Below are positions 1-8,567 of a stretch of 64,000 nucleotides of DNA, one piece after another. The DNA is taken from contig CAWJFE010000005.1 of the NCBI GenBank assembly GCA_963842125.1, positions 1,426,001 to 1,490,000 of the forward strand, in the 5' to 3' direction. Position 1 is the stretch's first letter. Each line of letters opens with the position of its first letter. Source of the DNA: CAWCWK01 sp963842125 (lineage in GTDB: Bacteria > Pseudomonadota > Alphaproteobacteria > Rhizobiales > CAWCWK01). The notes under the pieces were generated by a model. It was not told where the DNA came from and did no database searches. It saw only the letters and a list, made by a program, of their open reading frames with translations. The translations under genes were made by a program, and so were the position numbers.

Positions 1-4
1 GAGC

Positions 5-680
5 TCAAAAGACGAACGCCGCTTCCTTCTGGAACCCGGGCAGGGGCGCGACGGAACAGTTGAACGCCGGCGCCCCGCGCAGTTCCCCGTCGAGCTTCGT
101 ATAGGTCATCGCGCTGCCGGCACGACCGATGCCCTGGACGGACACGAGGCGCCCACCCTCCTTCAATTGATCGACGATGGCGGAGGGGATCTGTTCGATG
201 GCCCCTTCGATCAGAACGACATCATAGGGCCCTTCGCTCGCGCAGCCCTGCTCCAGCGGACCCTTCACGATCGCCGCGTTACCAATGTCGAGCGCGACGA
301 GTTCGTCGGTGCCGTGGGCCACCATGTCCGTCGCCCGTCTCCACCCCGACCACCGCGCCGGCCAACCGGGCGATGACGGCGCACGAATAGCCGTAGCCGC
401 AGCCGACCACGAGGACGAGCTCGTCCGGCTGAATGTCAGCGAGCTGGACTAGACGGCCGAACGAGGACGGCTCCATCAGATAGCGCGGCTCGTCGCCGGC
501 GGCGGAAATCTTCAGGTCTTCGTCCATGTAGGCCAGCGTCCGGCGCCCGGCCGGCACGAATCGCTCGCGGGGTATCGAACCCATGGCGGCCAGCAGTGTG
601 AGGTCGACGACCGTGTTGGTGCGCAGCTGGCAGTCTACCATCATGTCGCGCGCGCGTGCGTAGTTCAGTCCCGTGCCCAT
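5..680 (-). pseudogene. pcm: Protein-L-isoaspartate O-methyltransferase family gene, frameshifted
   Basis: The gene is read in two frames. The first part (from the ATG at 680) carries the start of a SAM-dependent methyltransferase with the motif VVGCGYGYSCAV, a variant of the usual VGxGxGY SAM loop, and ends LAGAVVGVE. The second part continues the fold from MVAHGTDELVALDIGN to the stop at 5-7. The frame changes at about 334-336, where plus-strand CCC in place of CC would join the halves as VETATDMVAHG. The family transfers methyl groups to isoaspartyl residues to repair aged proteins; some alphaproteobacterial members next to tolC are divergent and may not do this. The break is either a one-base sequence error or real decay. 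The downstream neighbour lies outside the window. Confidence 0.72.
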
Positions 681-783
681 GGCGTGTCGCGTGTCCTCGT
701 CTGGCGGGTCGATCCGGGCGGCACCCGAACGGTCTCCCCGGTGGGATACGGCAGCTTACCCTCCCCCTCAAGCGCGAAACGCG

Positions 784-812
784 TTGAGGCGCGCGATCGG
801 CTCTGCTATAGC
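784..812 (+). promoter_or_regulatory. Probable sigma-70 promoter of tRNA-Cys
   Basis: TTGAGG (784-789), a 17-base spacer and TATAGC (807-812) end ten bases before the mature tRNA. Recognised by eye from hexamers, spacing and position. Confidence 0.5.
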
Positions 813-822
813 GCCGTCCAGA

Positions 823-896
823 GGCCGCGTGGCGGAATGGTTACGCACCGGATTGCAAATCCGTTTATCCCGGTTCGATTCCGGGCGCGGCCTCCA
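823..896 (+). tRNA. tRNA-Cys (GCA)
   Basis: A cloverleaf can be folded: acceptor GGCCGCG/CGCGGCC, D-arm GCG...CGC, anticodon loop TTGCAAA with GCA at 855-857, T-arm CCCGG-TTCGATT-CCGGG, discriminator T and an encoded CCA. The top pair of the anticodon stem (848/864) is a C-T mismatch; the other four pairs are good. Confidence 0.93.
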
Positions 897-906
897 ATCG
901 TCCCCT

Positions 907-1185
907 TCAGCGCCCGTTTTGGTCCGCCTTGCGACGCCGTTGCCACAGCCGCCAACGGGCCATGATATTGCGCGCGAGCCGGCCTGCCGGTGGGTAGTCG
1001 ATCGCAAGAACGAGCAGCCCGAGCGGTATCATCCACAGCCCCAGAACCGGCAGGAAACCGAGCACGCCGCCAATCATCAGCGCCAGCGCTAGTGCGAGCC
1101 GAAGGCCCCGCGAGCGCGGCATGGCAACTTCGCGGCCCGCGACATGGATGCTCGCAGACCCGTCCGCCTTCCGTTCGATCCGCAT
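907..1185 (-). CDS. Small conserved inner-membrane protein
   Basis: This 92-residue protein has a charged N-terminus (about 1-28), one or two hydrophobic segments (about 29-62, including GVLGFLPVLGLWMIPLGLLV) and a very basic C-terminus (RLARNIMARWRLWQRRRK). The Pro/Gly-rich segment resembles the short PGPGW-type transmembrane proteins of alphaproteobacteria, but no function is assigned. GGAG lies six bases before the ATG at 1185, which supports the start. It sits alone between tRNA-Cys and tRNA-Asn on the opposite strand to both. Confidence 0.7.
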   Translation of the reverse strand: MRIERKADGSASIHVAGREVAMPRSRGLRLALALALMIGGVLGFLPVLGLWMIPLGLLVLAIDYPPAGRLARNIMARWRLWQRRRKADQNGR

Positions 1186-1290
1186 GTCCGGCTCCGTCAG
1201 AGCGCGATGCCGCCCTCCCCTGATTTCGGAACGGACGCCCGAGCTTGCAAGACGCGCATAAGTTTGCGCGCCATTCGGCCTCGTAGGGAC

Positions 1291-1320
1291 TTGAAAGGCT
1301 TGGAAGCCGTCTGCTATACG
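1291..1320 (+). promoter_or_regulatory. Probable sigma-70 promoter of tRNA-Asn
   Basis: TTGAAA (1291-1296), an 18-base spacer and TATACG (1315-1320) lie 14 bases upstream of the tRNA. Confidence 0.55.
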
Positions 1321-1333
1321 CTGCCCTCGTTGT

Positions 1334-1408
1334 TCCTCGGTAGCTCAGTGGTAGAGCAATCGACTGTTAATCGATCGGTCGCTGGTTCGAATCCGGCCCG
1401 GGGAGCCA
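1334..1408 (+). tRNA. tRNA-Asn (GTT)
   Basis: The acceptor is TCCTCGG/CCGGGGA, the D-arm GCTC...GAGC, the anticodon loop CTGTTAA with GTT at 1366-1368, the T-arm GCTGG-TTCGAAT-CCGGC, the discriminator G, and CCA is encoded. Confidence 0.95.
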
Positions 1409-1468
1409 ACCTTTTCCCATCATCTCGGACGCGCTAGGCATCGTTCTCCCGGAACTGGAGATGAGCCC

Positions 1469-2317
1469 ATGTCACGTAGCGAACACGTCATCGACGTCCA
1501 AGGACTGATAGACGCGCGGGCGAAGGGCGAGGTCGCTATCATCGACGCGTCCTGGCACCTGCCCGGCGCCAATCGGGACGGGAAGGCCGAGTTCGCGGCC
1601 GGTCACATCCCCTCCGCCGTGTTCTTCGACATCGACGCTATCACCGACCCGGCGAGCGATCTTCCGCATATGCTGCCGGACCCGAAGACGTTCGGGGCCG
1701 AAGCCAGTCGCCTCGGCCTGAGCCGGACCCAACCCATCGTCGTCTATGACAGCGTCGGTCTCTTCAGCGCGGCGCGGGTGTGGTGGTCGTTGCGGGCGAT
1801 GGGTGCGACCGACGTGCGCGTGCTGGACGGCGGGTTGCCGGCTTGGACGGCGGCCGGTCAACCCCTCGAATCAGCAACCCCGGGTCCTGCCGACGCCGCC
1901 TTCGAACCGCTCTTCGACGCCAGCGCTGTGGCCAGCCTAGCCGACATCGAACGGGCGACCGGCGGCGGAGGAGACGACAGCCAGCTTCTCGACGCCCGCG
2001 GCGGCGCCCGCTTTCGCGGCGAGGCGCCGGAGCCTCGGCCGGGTCTTACATCCGGCCATATGCCGGGCGCCTACAACCTCCCGTTCGATCAGATCACGGA
2101 CGCTAACGGCTTTATCCGGCCGGACGCGGAACTCCGTCAGCTCATCATGGCGGCCGGCATCGATCTCGATCGGCCAATCATCACGACCTGCGGGTCTGGC
2201 GTGACGGCCGCCGCCCTCACCCTCGTCCTTTCCATCCTCGACATCCCGTCGAAGCTCTATGACGGGTCCTGGGCCGAATGGGGCGCGTTGCCAGGCGCGG
2301 AAGTCGAAACCGGCTGA
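1469..2317 (+). CDS. sseA: 3-mercaptopyruvate/thiosulfate sulfurtransferase
   Basis: This 282-residue protein has two tandem rhodanese domains. The N-terminal one (about 8-130) is non-catalytic; the C-terminal one (about 155-280) holds the active-site loop TTCGSGVTA with the persulfide-forming cysteine. The GSGVT pattern after the cysteine is typical of mercaptopyruvate sulfurtransferases, which move sulfur from 3-mercaptopyruvate to cyanide or thiol acceptors and help cysteine catabolism. The length is normal for the SseA family. It ends three bases from the convergent aapP gene. The exact sulfur donor is inferred from the loop motif only. Confidence 0.9.
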   Translation: MSRSEHVIDVQGLIDARAKGEVAIIDASWHLPGANRDGKAEFAAGHIPSAVFFDIDAITDPASDLPHMLPDPKTFGAEASRLGLSRTQPIVVYDSVGLFSAARVWWSLRAMGATDVRVLDGGLPAWTAAGQPLESATPGPADAAFEPLFDASAVASLADIERATGGGGDDSQLLDARGGARFRGEAPEPRPGLTSGHMPGAYNLPFDQITDANGFIRPDAELRQLIMAAGIDLDRPIITTCGSGVTAAALTLVLSILDIPSKLYDGSWAEWGALPGAEVETG

Positions 2318-2320
2318 GGG

Positions 2321-3106
2321 CTAATGCAGGATCTGGCTCAGGAAGAGCTTGGTCCGCTCGTGCTGCGGGTTGGTGAAGAAGGCTTCGGGCACGTTCTGCT
2401 CCACGATCTGCCCGACATCCATGAAAATCACACGGTCCGCAACCTGCCGGGCGAAGCCCATCTCGTGCGTCACGCAGAGCATCGTCATGCCTTCTTCGGC
2501 GAGTCCGACCATCACGTCGAGCACTTCCTTGATCATCTCCGGGTCGAGAGCGGAGGTGGGCTCGTCGAAGAGCATGATCTTCGGGCTCATGCAGAGCGAA
2601 CGGGCGATGGCGACGCGCTGCTGCTGGCCACCGGACAGCTGGCCTGGGTACTTGTTGGCCTGCTCGGGGATCTTGACGCGCTCGAGGTAGTGCATCGCCA
2701 CTTCCTCGGCCTGCTTCTTGGGCATCTTGCGAACCCAGATCGGCGCGAGGGTGCAGTTCTCCAGGATCGTGAGATGCGGGAAGAGGTTGAAGTGCTGAAA
2801 GACCATGCCGACCTCGCGGCGGATCTCGTCGATCTTCTTCAGATCGTTCGTCATCTCGGTGCCGTCGACCACGAGTTTGCCGGCCTGATGCTCCTCCAGA
2901 CGGTTGATGCAGCGGATCATCGTCGATTTGCCGGACCCTGACGGTCCGCAGATCACGATGCGCTCACCCTCCCGAACGGTCAGATCGATATCGCGCAGCA
3001 CGTGGAAGTCGCCATACCATTTGTTGAGCGCCACCATCTCGACCATCAACTGATCGGTGGACGACGACTGCATGGCAACGGGCGTCTGTGCGGATTGAAC
3101 GGACAT
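2321..3106 (-). CDS. aapP: General L-amino-acid ABC transporter, ATP-binding protein
   Basis: This 261-residue ATPase couples ATP hydrolysis to L-amino-acid uptake at the inner membrane. Visible motifs are Walker A GPSGSGKST, Q-loop FQHFNLFPH, signature LSGGQQQR, Walker B IMLFDEPTSALDP and the switch histidine in CVTHEMGF. It is the last gene of aapJ-Q-M-P, 15 bases after aapM. A short N-terminal extension (about 1-20) precedes the conserved domain, which starts at about MVALNKWYG. The assignment to Aap rather than a single-substrate transporter rests on the paired large permeases next to it. Confidence 0.93.
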   Translation of the reverse strand: MSVQSAQTPVAMQSSSTDQLMVEMVALNKWYGDFHVLRDIDLTVREGERIVICGPSGSGKSTMIRCINRLEEHQAGKLVVDGTEMTNDLKKIDEIRREVGMVFQHFNLFPHLTILENCTLAPIWVRKMPKKQAEEVAMHYLERVKIPEQANKYPGQLSGGQQQRVAIARSLCMSPKIMLFDEPTSALDPEMIKEVLDVMVGLAEEGMTMLCVTHEMGFARQVADRVIFMDVGQIVEQNVPEAFFTNPQHERTKLFLSQILH

Positions 3107-3121
3107 GGGGCGGTTCCCTCG

Positions 3122-4513
3122 TTAGCTCTTGTGACCGGTATCGAGCCGGCGTTCCATGAAGATCGAATAGCGCGACATCGCAAAGCAGAAGCAGAAGTAG
3201 ACGAAGGCCGCGAACAGATAGCCCGACAGCGACTGTACGGGCGTCGACCAGCTCGCGTCAGTATAGCTCGACTGGATCTGGCCGAGGAAGTCGAAGAGGC
3301 CGATGATGAGGACGAGCGTCGTGTCCTTGAAGAGACCGATGAACGTGTTGACGATACCTGGAATGACGAGCGTAAGCGCCTGCGGGAGCACGATCATCCG
3401 CATCATCTGCCAGAACGTCAGGCCCATCGCCCGCGCGCCCTCGTACTGCCCTTTCGGAATGGCCTGCAGGCCGCCGCGAATGACCTCCGCCATGTAGGCC
3501 GACGCGAAGAGCGCGACGCCGATGACAGCTCGCAACAGCTTGTCGAAGGTGACGCCCTCCGGGAGGAAGAGCGGCAGCACGACCGACGAGAGGAAGAGGA
3601 CGGTGATCAGCGGAACGCCGCGCCAGAACTCGATGAAGGCGACGCAGAAGAGACGCACGATCGGCATCTCCGAGCGCCGGCCGAGCGCCAGCATGACCCC
3701 GATGGGCAGCGAGGCGACGATACCCGTCACGGCGATGACGAGGGTGACCAGCAGACCACCCCAGAGCGCCGTTCTCACCGGCCGAAGGCCGAGATCGAGT
3801 CCCAGTACGAAGAGGATGGCCGCCAATACCGCCATGATCGCGACGATGCCGAGCGCCGCCTGCGTGAGGTCGGAATCCGACATCTTGGCCCAGAGGACGG
3901 CGATACCAGCGAGGATCGCCGTGACGACGAGGTAGTCGAACGAGAAGGCGAGACCGCCGAGACCGATCGCCTGCCCGAGGCCGAGAATGCCGTCGTAGTC
4001 GAAGTCGCCGCCCGTCAGCAGGATCAGCGCGGCGATCGGGAAGGCGAGCATGTAGAGGATGTTGGTGCGCTTGTAGGGCGCCGTCGGAATGAGGAGCGGG
4101 ATGAGACCGAGCGCAAAGCCGACGAAGACGAGATCGACGCGCCAGCGCTGGTCGACCGGGTAGCGCCCGTAGATGAACTGCGGAAAATACTCGCCGACAT
4201 AGGCCCAACAGGCGCCGAACCAGCCGTCCTCTTGGATGCCGCCCTGTACTTCGGTCGCGCAGTAGGTCCGATCGGAGCCTGTCCAGACTGCCTCGATGAA
4301 GGCGAAGCGGATGAGCGGTGGGACGATGACCCAGATGATGTAGGCGACGAGGAGCGTGCCGAGGGCGTTGACCCAGTTCGAGAAGAGGTTGGCCCGAATC
4401 CAGCCGATGACCCCGGAATCCGAGATCGGTGCGGGCTTCGAGTCGTTCATCTCCTGTCGCACGAAGGTCTCGGGCGCGGGCGGGGCGGTGACCTGACTTT
4501 CAATATCGGACAT
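3122..4513 (-). CDS. aapM: General L-amino-acid ABC transporter, permease
   Basis: This 463-residue integral membrane protein is of the polar amino-acid permease (HisM/GlnP) family. The C-terminal half carries the transporter core with the cytoplasmic EAA loop (EVIRGGLQAIPKGQYEGARA), which contacts AapP. The N-terminal half has extra hydrophobic segments (about 40-75, 130-260), as expected for the enlarged AapM type. It appears longer than the roughly 385-400 residues I recall for rhizobial AapM, with the added part being hydrophobic. It lies 12 bases after aapQ and is probably co-transcribed. Confidence 0.9.
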   Translation of the reverse strand: MSDIESQVTAPPAPETFVRQEMNDSKPAPISDSGVIGWIRANLFSNWVNALGTLLVAYIIWVIVPPLIRFAFIEAVWTGSDRTYCATEVQGGIQEDGWFGACWAYVGEYFPQFIYGRYPVDQRWRVDLVFVGFALGLIPLLIPTAPYKRTNILYMLAFPIAALILLTGGDFDYDGILGLGQAIGLGGLAFSFDYLVVTAILAGIAVLWAKMSDSDLTQAALGIVAIMAVLAAILFVLGLDLGLRPVRTALWGGLLVTLVIAVTGIVASLPIGVMLALGRRSEMPIVRLFCVAFIEFWRGVPLITVLFLSSVVLPLFLPEGVTFDKLLRAVIGVALFASAYMAEVIRGGLQAIPKGQYEGARAMGLTFWQMMRMIVLPQALTLVIPGIVNTFIGLFKDTTLVLIIGLFDFLGQIQSSYTDASWSTPVQSLSGYLFAAFVYFCFCFAMSRYSIFMERRLDTGHKS

Positions 4514-4525
4514 CGGTGCGGCCTC

Positions 4526-5746
4526 TTATCGCTCGGCCAGCGCCATGCGGCGGTTGTACCAGTTCATGAAGATCGACGTGAGGACGCTGATCGTGAGGTA
4601 GACGCCCATCCACATCAGGATGATCTCGACCGCCTGCCCCGTGATGTTGAGGATGATGCCGCCGACGGAGACGACCTCCGGATAGGCGATGGCCACGGCG
4701 AGCGACGAGTTCTTCGTCAGGTTGAGATACTGGCTGGTGAGCGGCGGAATGATGACGCGTAGCGCCTGCGGGATGACCACGAGACGCAGCGTCTTGCCCG
4801 GCGAGACGCCGAGCGCATAGGACGCTTCCGTCTGCCCCTTGTTCACGGCGAGGATGCCCGCCCGGACGATCTCGGCGATGAAGGCGCCGGTATAGCTGAC
4901 GAGGGCGAGGAGGAGGCCGATGAACTCCGGCAGCACACGCGTTCCGCCCCGAGGTCCGAAGCGGCCGGCGGTCGGGTATTCGAAGGCGAGCGGGAGGCCC
5001 ATCGCCAGGAAGACGAGGAAGGGCAAGCCGATAATCAAGCCGAGGCCGGTGAGGAGGACGGGGAATTGCTGCCCCGTCGCCATTTGCCGATTGCGCGCCC
5101 AGATGCGAATGCCGATCGTCGCGATAACGCCGGCGACGAAGGCGTAGACCACGAGCGAAAAACCGCTGCCGTAGATCGCCTTGGGCATATAGAGGCCGGC
5201 GACATTCAGCTGGCCAAATATGCCGAGATCCCAGGCTTCGCGCTTCGATGGGAGGAGGCGCAGCACGCCGAAATACCAGATGAAAATCTGGAGGAGCAGC
5301 GGGATGTTACGGATGAACTCGATATAGACGTAGGCCGTTCGGCTGATCAGCCAATTGTTGGACAGCCGCGCGATGCCGACGACGAAACCGACGATGGTGG
5401 CGAGTACCACGCCGATACCGGCGAGGAGGAGCGTATTAAGCAGGCCGACGATGAAGGCGCGGCCATAGGACGACGTCTCGGAATACTCGACGAGCGTCTG
5501 ATTGATGCCGAAACCGGCCTGATTGTCGAGGAAGCCGAAGCCCGACGAGATGTTCAGGCGCTCGAGATTGGCAATCGTATTGGTGACGATGCTGTAGGCC
5601 GCGAAGGCGAGAACGAGTACGAGAATCGCCTGAATGATCAGGCCTCGCACCTTCGGATCGTTCAGTAGCGCGACTTTCGGTGCCGCGCCCGCACCTACCG
5701 ACCTGGGATCGCCGGCCTCGGGACCGGCGGTATCTTGTATCGTCAT
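4526..5746 (-). CDS. aapQ: General L-amino-acid ABC transporter, permease
   Basis: This 406-residue permease partners AapM. It has an N-terminal membrane segment (about 34-57), the periplasmic GFGFLDNQAGFGINQ region typical of AapQ/BztB, and a C-terminal core with the EAA loop EIVRAGILAVNKGQTEASYA. Together the two permeases form the channel of a broad-specificity amino-acid importer. It follows aapJ after a 112-base gap that holds a terminator-like hairpin, so permease expression is probably lower than that of the binding protein. Confidence 0.92.
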   Translation of the reverse strand: MTIQDTAGPEAGDPRSVGAGAAPKVALLNDPKVRGLIIQAILVLVLAFAAYSIVTNTIANLERLNISSGFGFLDNQAGFGINQTLVEYSETSSYGRAFIVGLLNTLLLAGIGVVLATIVGFVVGIARLSNNWLISRTAYVYIEFIRNIPLLLQIFIWYFGVLRLLPSKREAWDLGIFGQLNVAGLYMPKAIYGSGFSLVVYAFVAGVIATIGIRIWARNRQMATGQQFPVLLTGLGLIIGLPFLVFLAMGLPLAFEYPTAGRFGPRGGTRVLPEFIGLLLALVSYTGAFIAEIVRAGILAVNKGQTEASYALGVSPGKTLRLVVIPQALRVIIPPLTSQYLNLTKNSSLAVAIAYPEVVSVGGIILNITGQAVEIILMWMGVYLTISVLTSIFMNWYNRRMALAER

Positions 5747-5811
5747 GCCATCCCCCTGATTTCCGCGCAGTCAAGCCAGCGGTCTGATGCCGCCCTCAGC
5801 CTGCCTTTGCG

Positions 5812-5842
5812 AAAACGCCGCCGGCCGGAGGGCCGACGGCGT
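5812..5842 (-). terminator. Attenuating terminator between aapJ and aapQ
   Basis: On the minus strand ACGCCG-TC-GGCC-CTCC-GGCC-GG-CGGCGT folds into a strong stem with a small internal loop, and its 3' end runs into TTTT. Its place just after the binding-protein stop fits the common partial terminator that makes the periplasmic subunit more abundant. Confidence 0.7.
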
Positions 5843-5858
5843 ATCGTTCGTCGAGTAC

Positions 5859-6869
5859 CTAGCGGATCGGCGGGGCGTACTGAAGGCCACCCTCGGTCCA
5901 CAGCGCGTTCAGTCCGCGCTCGATGCCGAGTTCCGTCTCCGGGCCGACATTGGCGGCGAAGCTCTCGCCGTAATTGCCGACCTGCTCGATGATGTTCTTG
6001 GCCCACATGTTGTCGAGACCGAGCTGGGTACCGAAGTCGCCTTCGGTACCGAGCAGACGGGCGACGTTCGGATCAGACGCGCTACCCATCTCTTCGATAT
6101 TCTCGGACGTGATGCCCATCTCTTCGGCGTTGATCATCGCGTAGAGCGTCCACGTGACGATGTCGCCCCATTGGTCATCGCCCTGGCGAACGACGGGACC
6201 GAGCGGCTCCTTGGAGATGATCTCGGGCAGGACCATGTGGTCACCGGGGTTCTCCAGCTTCAGGCGCTGGGCGTAGAGGCCGGAAGCGTCCGTCGTGTAG
6301 ACGTCGCAGCGGCCGGCATCATAGGCCGCGACGACCTCATCCGACTTCTCGAACGCAACGACTTCGTAGTCCAAGCCGTTGGAGCGGAAATAGTCCGCGA
6401 CGTTCAGCTCCGTCGTGGTGCCGGTATTGGTGCAGACGGCCGCGCCGCCAAGGTCGGTGGCGGTCTCGACGCCGAGGTCCTTGCGGACCATGAAGCCCTG
6501 GCCGTCATAGTAGGTGACGCCCGCGAAATCGAGGCCGAGCGAGTTGTCGCGCGTAGCGGTCCAAGTCGTGTTGCGCGAGAGAATGTCGATTTCGCCGGAC
6601 TGCAGAGCCGTGAAGCGCTCCTTGGCCGACAACGGCGTGTAGCGCACGGCGGTCGCATCACCGAAGACGGCAGCGGCGACGCCGCGGCAGACGTCGACGT
6701 CGATGCCGGTCCAGTTGCCCGCGCTATCGGGGTTGGAGAAGCCGGGGAGGCCCTGGCTCACGCCGCACTGGACGTAGCCCTTGGCTTTGACGTCGTCGAG
6801 CGTGGCGGCGGAGGCCGAGGAGACCATCGCGATCGCGGCGGTCGCACCCAGGAGGAGCTGTTTGTTCAT
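5859..6869 (-). CDS. aapJ: General L-amino-acid ABC transporter, periplasmic binding protein
   Basis: This 336-residue protein has a Sec signal peptide (about 1-21, ending SSASA-A) and a family-3 solute-binding domain. It captures amino acids in the periplasm and delivers them to AapQM. The conserved start GYVQCGVSQGLPGFS and the paired cysteines in VCRGV and VCTNTG are typical of AapJ/BztA. It is the first gene of the operon, diverging from metC across a 217-base region. AGGGAAA precedes the ATG at 6869. Confidence 0.93.
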   Translation of the reverse strand: MNKQLLLGATAAIAMVSSASAATLDDVKAKGYVQCGVSQGLPGFSNPDSAGNWTGIDVDVCRGVAAAVFGDATAVRYTPLSAKERFTALQSGEIDILSRNTTWTATRDNSLGLDFAGVTYYDGQGFMVRKDLGVETATDLGGAAVCTNTGTTTELNVADYFRSNGLDYEVVAFEKSDEVVAAYDAGRCDVYTTDASGLYAQRLKLENPGDHMVLPEIISKEPLGPVVRQGDDQWGDIVTWTLYAMINAEEMGITSENIEEMGSASDPNVARLLGTEGDFGTQLGLDNMWAKNIIEQVGNYGESFAANVGPETELGIERGLNALWTEGGLQYAPPIR

Positions 6870-7026
6870 GTGAAGGCAGTTTCCCTGTTGATTTCGTTAG
6901 CGTCTAAACGCTTGATCGCGCCCGGACTGACTCATTCGAGTTCGTGCCTCGGTACGATCACGGGATCGAATGGGATTTCAACACTGGCGTCAAGAGCGCC
7001 ACTCGGAAACGCCTGCATATATTTTA

Positions 7027-7040
7027 GTAACCATCGTTAC
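7027..7040. promoter_or_regulatory. Inverted repeat in the aapJ-metC intergenic region, possible operator
   Basis: GTAAC-CATC-GTTAC is a perfect 5-bp inverted repeat with a 4-base centre, directly after an AT-rich TATATTTTA run that could hold a metC -10. It is 46 bases before the metC start. The regulator is unknown. Confidence 0.3.
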
Positions 7041-7086
7041 CACGGCCACTTGCCGTTGCGCGATCAAGCACTTGGAACAGGTTCTT

Positions 7087-8280
7087 ATGGCTTCGACGAA
7101 AGACAAAAGTGCATATGCGCCGGCTACGCGTTCGGTATTGGCCGGACGGCGCGTGGACGAGCAGTTCGGATTCGTCAACACGCCCATCTATCGCGGCTCG
7201 ACCGTTCTTTATGATGATGCCGAAGCCTTTCGCGAGCGCCGCGCGCGCTATCCCTATGGGCGCCGGGGCTCGCCGACGATCGAGGCCTTGCAAACGGCGA
7301 TGAACGAGATGGAAGGCTCGGAAGGCACGATGCTCACCCCGGCCGGCGCATCGGCCATGTCGGTCGCGATCCTCGCGGCGGTGAAGGCGGGTGACCACCT
7401 TCTCATGGTCGACAGCGCCTATCAGCCCACCCGCAGCTTCTGCGATGGCTTCCTCAAACGCTTCGGGGTGGAGACGGAGTATTACGATCCGACCATCGGG
7501 GCCGGCATCGAAGCCCTCGTTCGCGAGACCACGAGCGCGATTTTCCTGGAATCACCAGGCTCGCTGACCTTCGAGGTGCAGGACGTGCCGGCGATGACGG
7601 AGGTCGCCCGGCGACGCGGCATCACGACGCTTATGGACAATACCTGGGCGACCCCCCTCTATTTCCGCCCGCTGGACTACGGCGTCGACATCTCCATGCA
7701 GTCCGCGACGAAATACATCGTCGGCCATTCGGATGCCCTCATCGGCACGATCAGCGCGAGCGGCGATGCATGGAAGGCGGTGTCGGATACGCATGGCGAA
7801 CTGGGGCTTATGGCCGGGCCCGACGACATCTATCTCGCGCTGCGAGGCCTGCGCACGATGCCGCTACGGCTGGCGGAACAGGGGCGCGTGGCGCTCTCGA
7901 TCGCGCGCTGGCTGAGCGAGCAGCCGCTCGTTTCTCGCGTTCTGCACCCCGGCCTGGAGAGCGATCCCGGTCACGCGCTGTGGAAGCGGGACTTCGAAGG
8001 CGCATCCGGCCTCTTCGGCGTGTTGCTGAGCGAGAGCCTGTCGCGCAATGCGGTCGACGCGTTCATCGATGCGCTCGATCTCTTCGGCATCGGCGCGTCA
8101 TGGGGCGGCTATGAGAGCCTCGTCATACCGTGCCACCCGAACGGGTTTCGTACCACCAGCCCACTCGAGGAACCCGGCACGCTCATTCGCCTCAACATCG
8201 GTCTGGAAGACGAAGGCGATCTCGTCGCCGATCTCACGAACGCGTTCGAAATCGCTCAGCGCGTCGCGTCGGGCGATTGA
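7087..8280 (+). CDS. metC: Cystathionine beta-lyase
   Basis: This 397-residue PLP enzyme of the Cys/Met-metabolism family cleaves cystathionine to homocysteine, pyruvate and ammonia in methionine synthesis. The PLP lysine is in SATKYIVGHSDA, with the phosphate-binding YGRRGSPT and the substrate-side SLGG-like loop replaced by SWGGYESL near the C-terminus, the usual pattern of alphaproteobacterial MetC. I chose the ATG at 7087 because the 39 codons upstream look non-coding and the conserved protein starts at MASTKDK. The last 25 bases overlap the convergent LAB_N gene. Confidence 0.88.
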   Translation: MASTKDKSAYAPATRSVLAGRRVDEQFGFVNTPIYRGSTVLYDDAEAFRERRARYPYGRRGSPTIEALQTAMNEMEGSEGTMLTPAGASAMSVAILAAVKAGDHLLMVDSAYQPTRSFCDGFLKRFGVETEYYDPTIGAGIEALVRETTSAIFLESPGSLTFEVQDVPAMTEVARRRGITTLMDNTWATPLYFRPLDYGVDISMQSATKYIVGHSDALIGTISASGDAWKAVSDTHGELGLMAGPDDIYLALRGLRTMPLRLAEQGRVALSIARWLSEQPLVSRVLHPGLESDPGHALWKRDFEGASGLFGVLLSESLSRNAVDAFIDALDLFGIGASWGGYESLVIPCHPNGFRTTSPLEEPGTLIRLNIGLEDEGDLVADLTNAFEIAQRVASGD

Positions 8281-8567
8281 GCGCGGCGCTTCGCGGCTTT
8301 CTCGCGAAGGATGAAGACGATATTTCGGGAGTAGATTGCCAAGCCGGCGCCCTGCCCTGCGATGAAGACCGGATCACGCCGGTAGATGGCATAGGACAGA
8401 AGCACCACGCCACCCGCGATGGAGAAGATCCAGAAGGCCTCGGGCACGATGCTGCGCTTTGCCTTTTCGCTGGCGATCCACTGGATGATGAAGCGGGCCG
8501 AGAACAGGGCTTGGCCGAAGAAGCCGATGATCGTCCAAGGGTTGAGGAGTATCGCGGCCCAGCTCAT
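8256..8567 (-). CDS. LAB_N (lipid A biosynthesis N-terminal domain) small membrane protein
   Basis: This 103-residue protein has about three transmembrane segments (roughly 8-25, 43-60, 66-85) and the LAB_N hallmark GQALFSARFIIQWIASEK followed by SIVPEAFW. The same domain is found at the N-terminus of some lipid-A-disaccharide synthases and as stand-alone proteins next to polyprenyl-phosphate glycosyltransferases. It is the last gene of the ArnT-PAP2-GT2-LAB_N set: its ATG overlaps the GT2 stop codon by four bases. A role in flipping or handling a lipid-linked sugar is inferred from context. It runs 25 bases into the end of metC on the other strand. Confidence 0.85.
   Translation of the reverse strand: MSWAAILLNPWTIIGFFGQALFSARFIIQWIASEKAKRSIVPEAFWIFSIAGGVVLLSYAIYRRDPVFIAGQGAGLAIYSRNIVFILREKAAKRRAQSPDATR

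Noticed and set aside
3002..4762. A 586-codon open frame opposite aapM
   Set aside because: Antisense shadow with a highly charged, Arg/Asp/Glu/His-rich composition and no domain.
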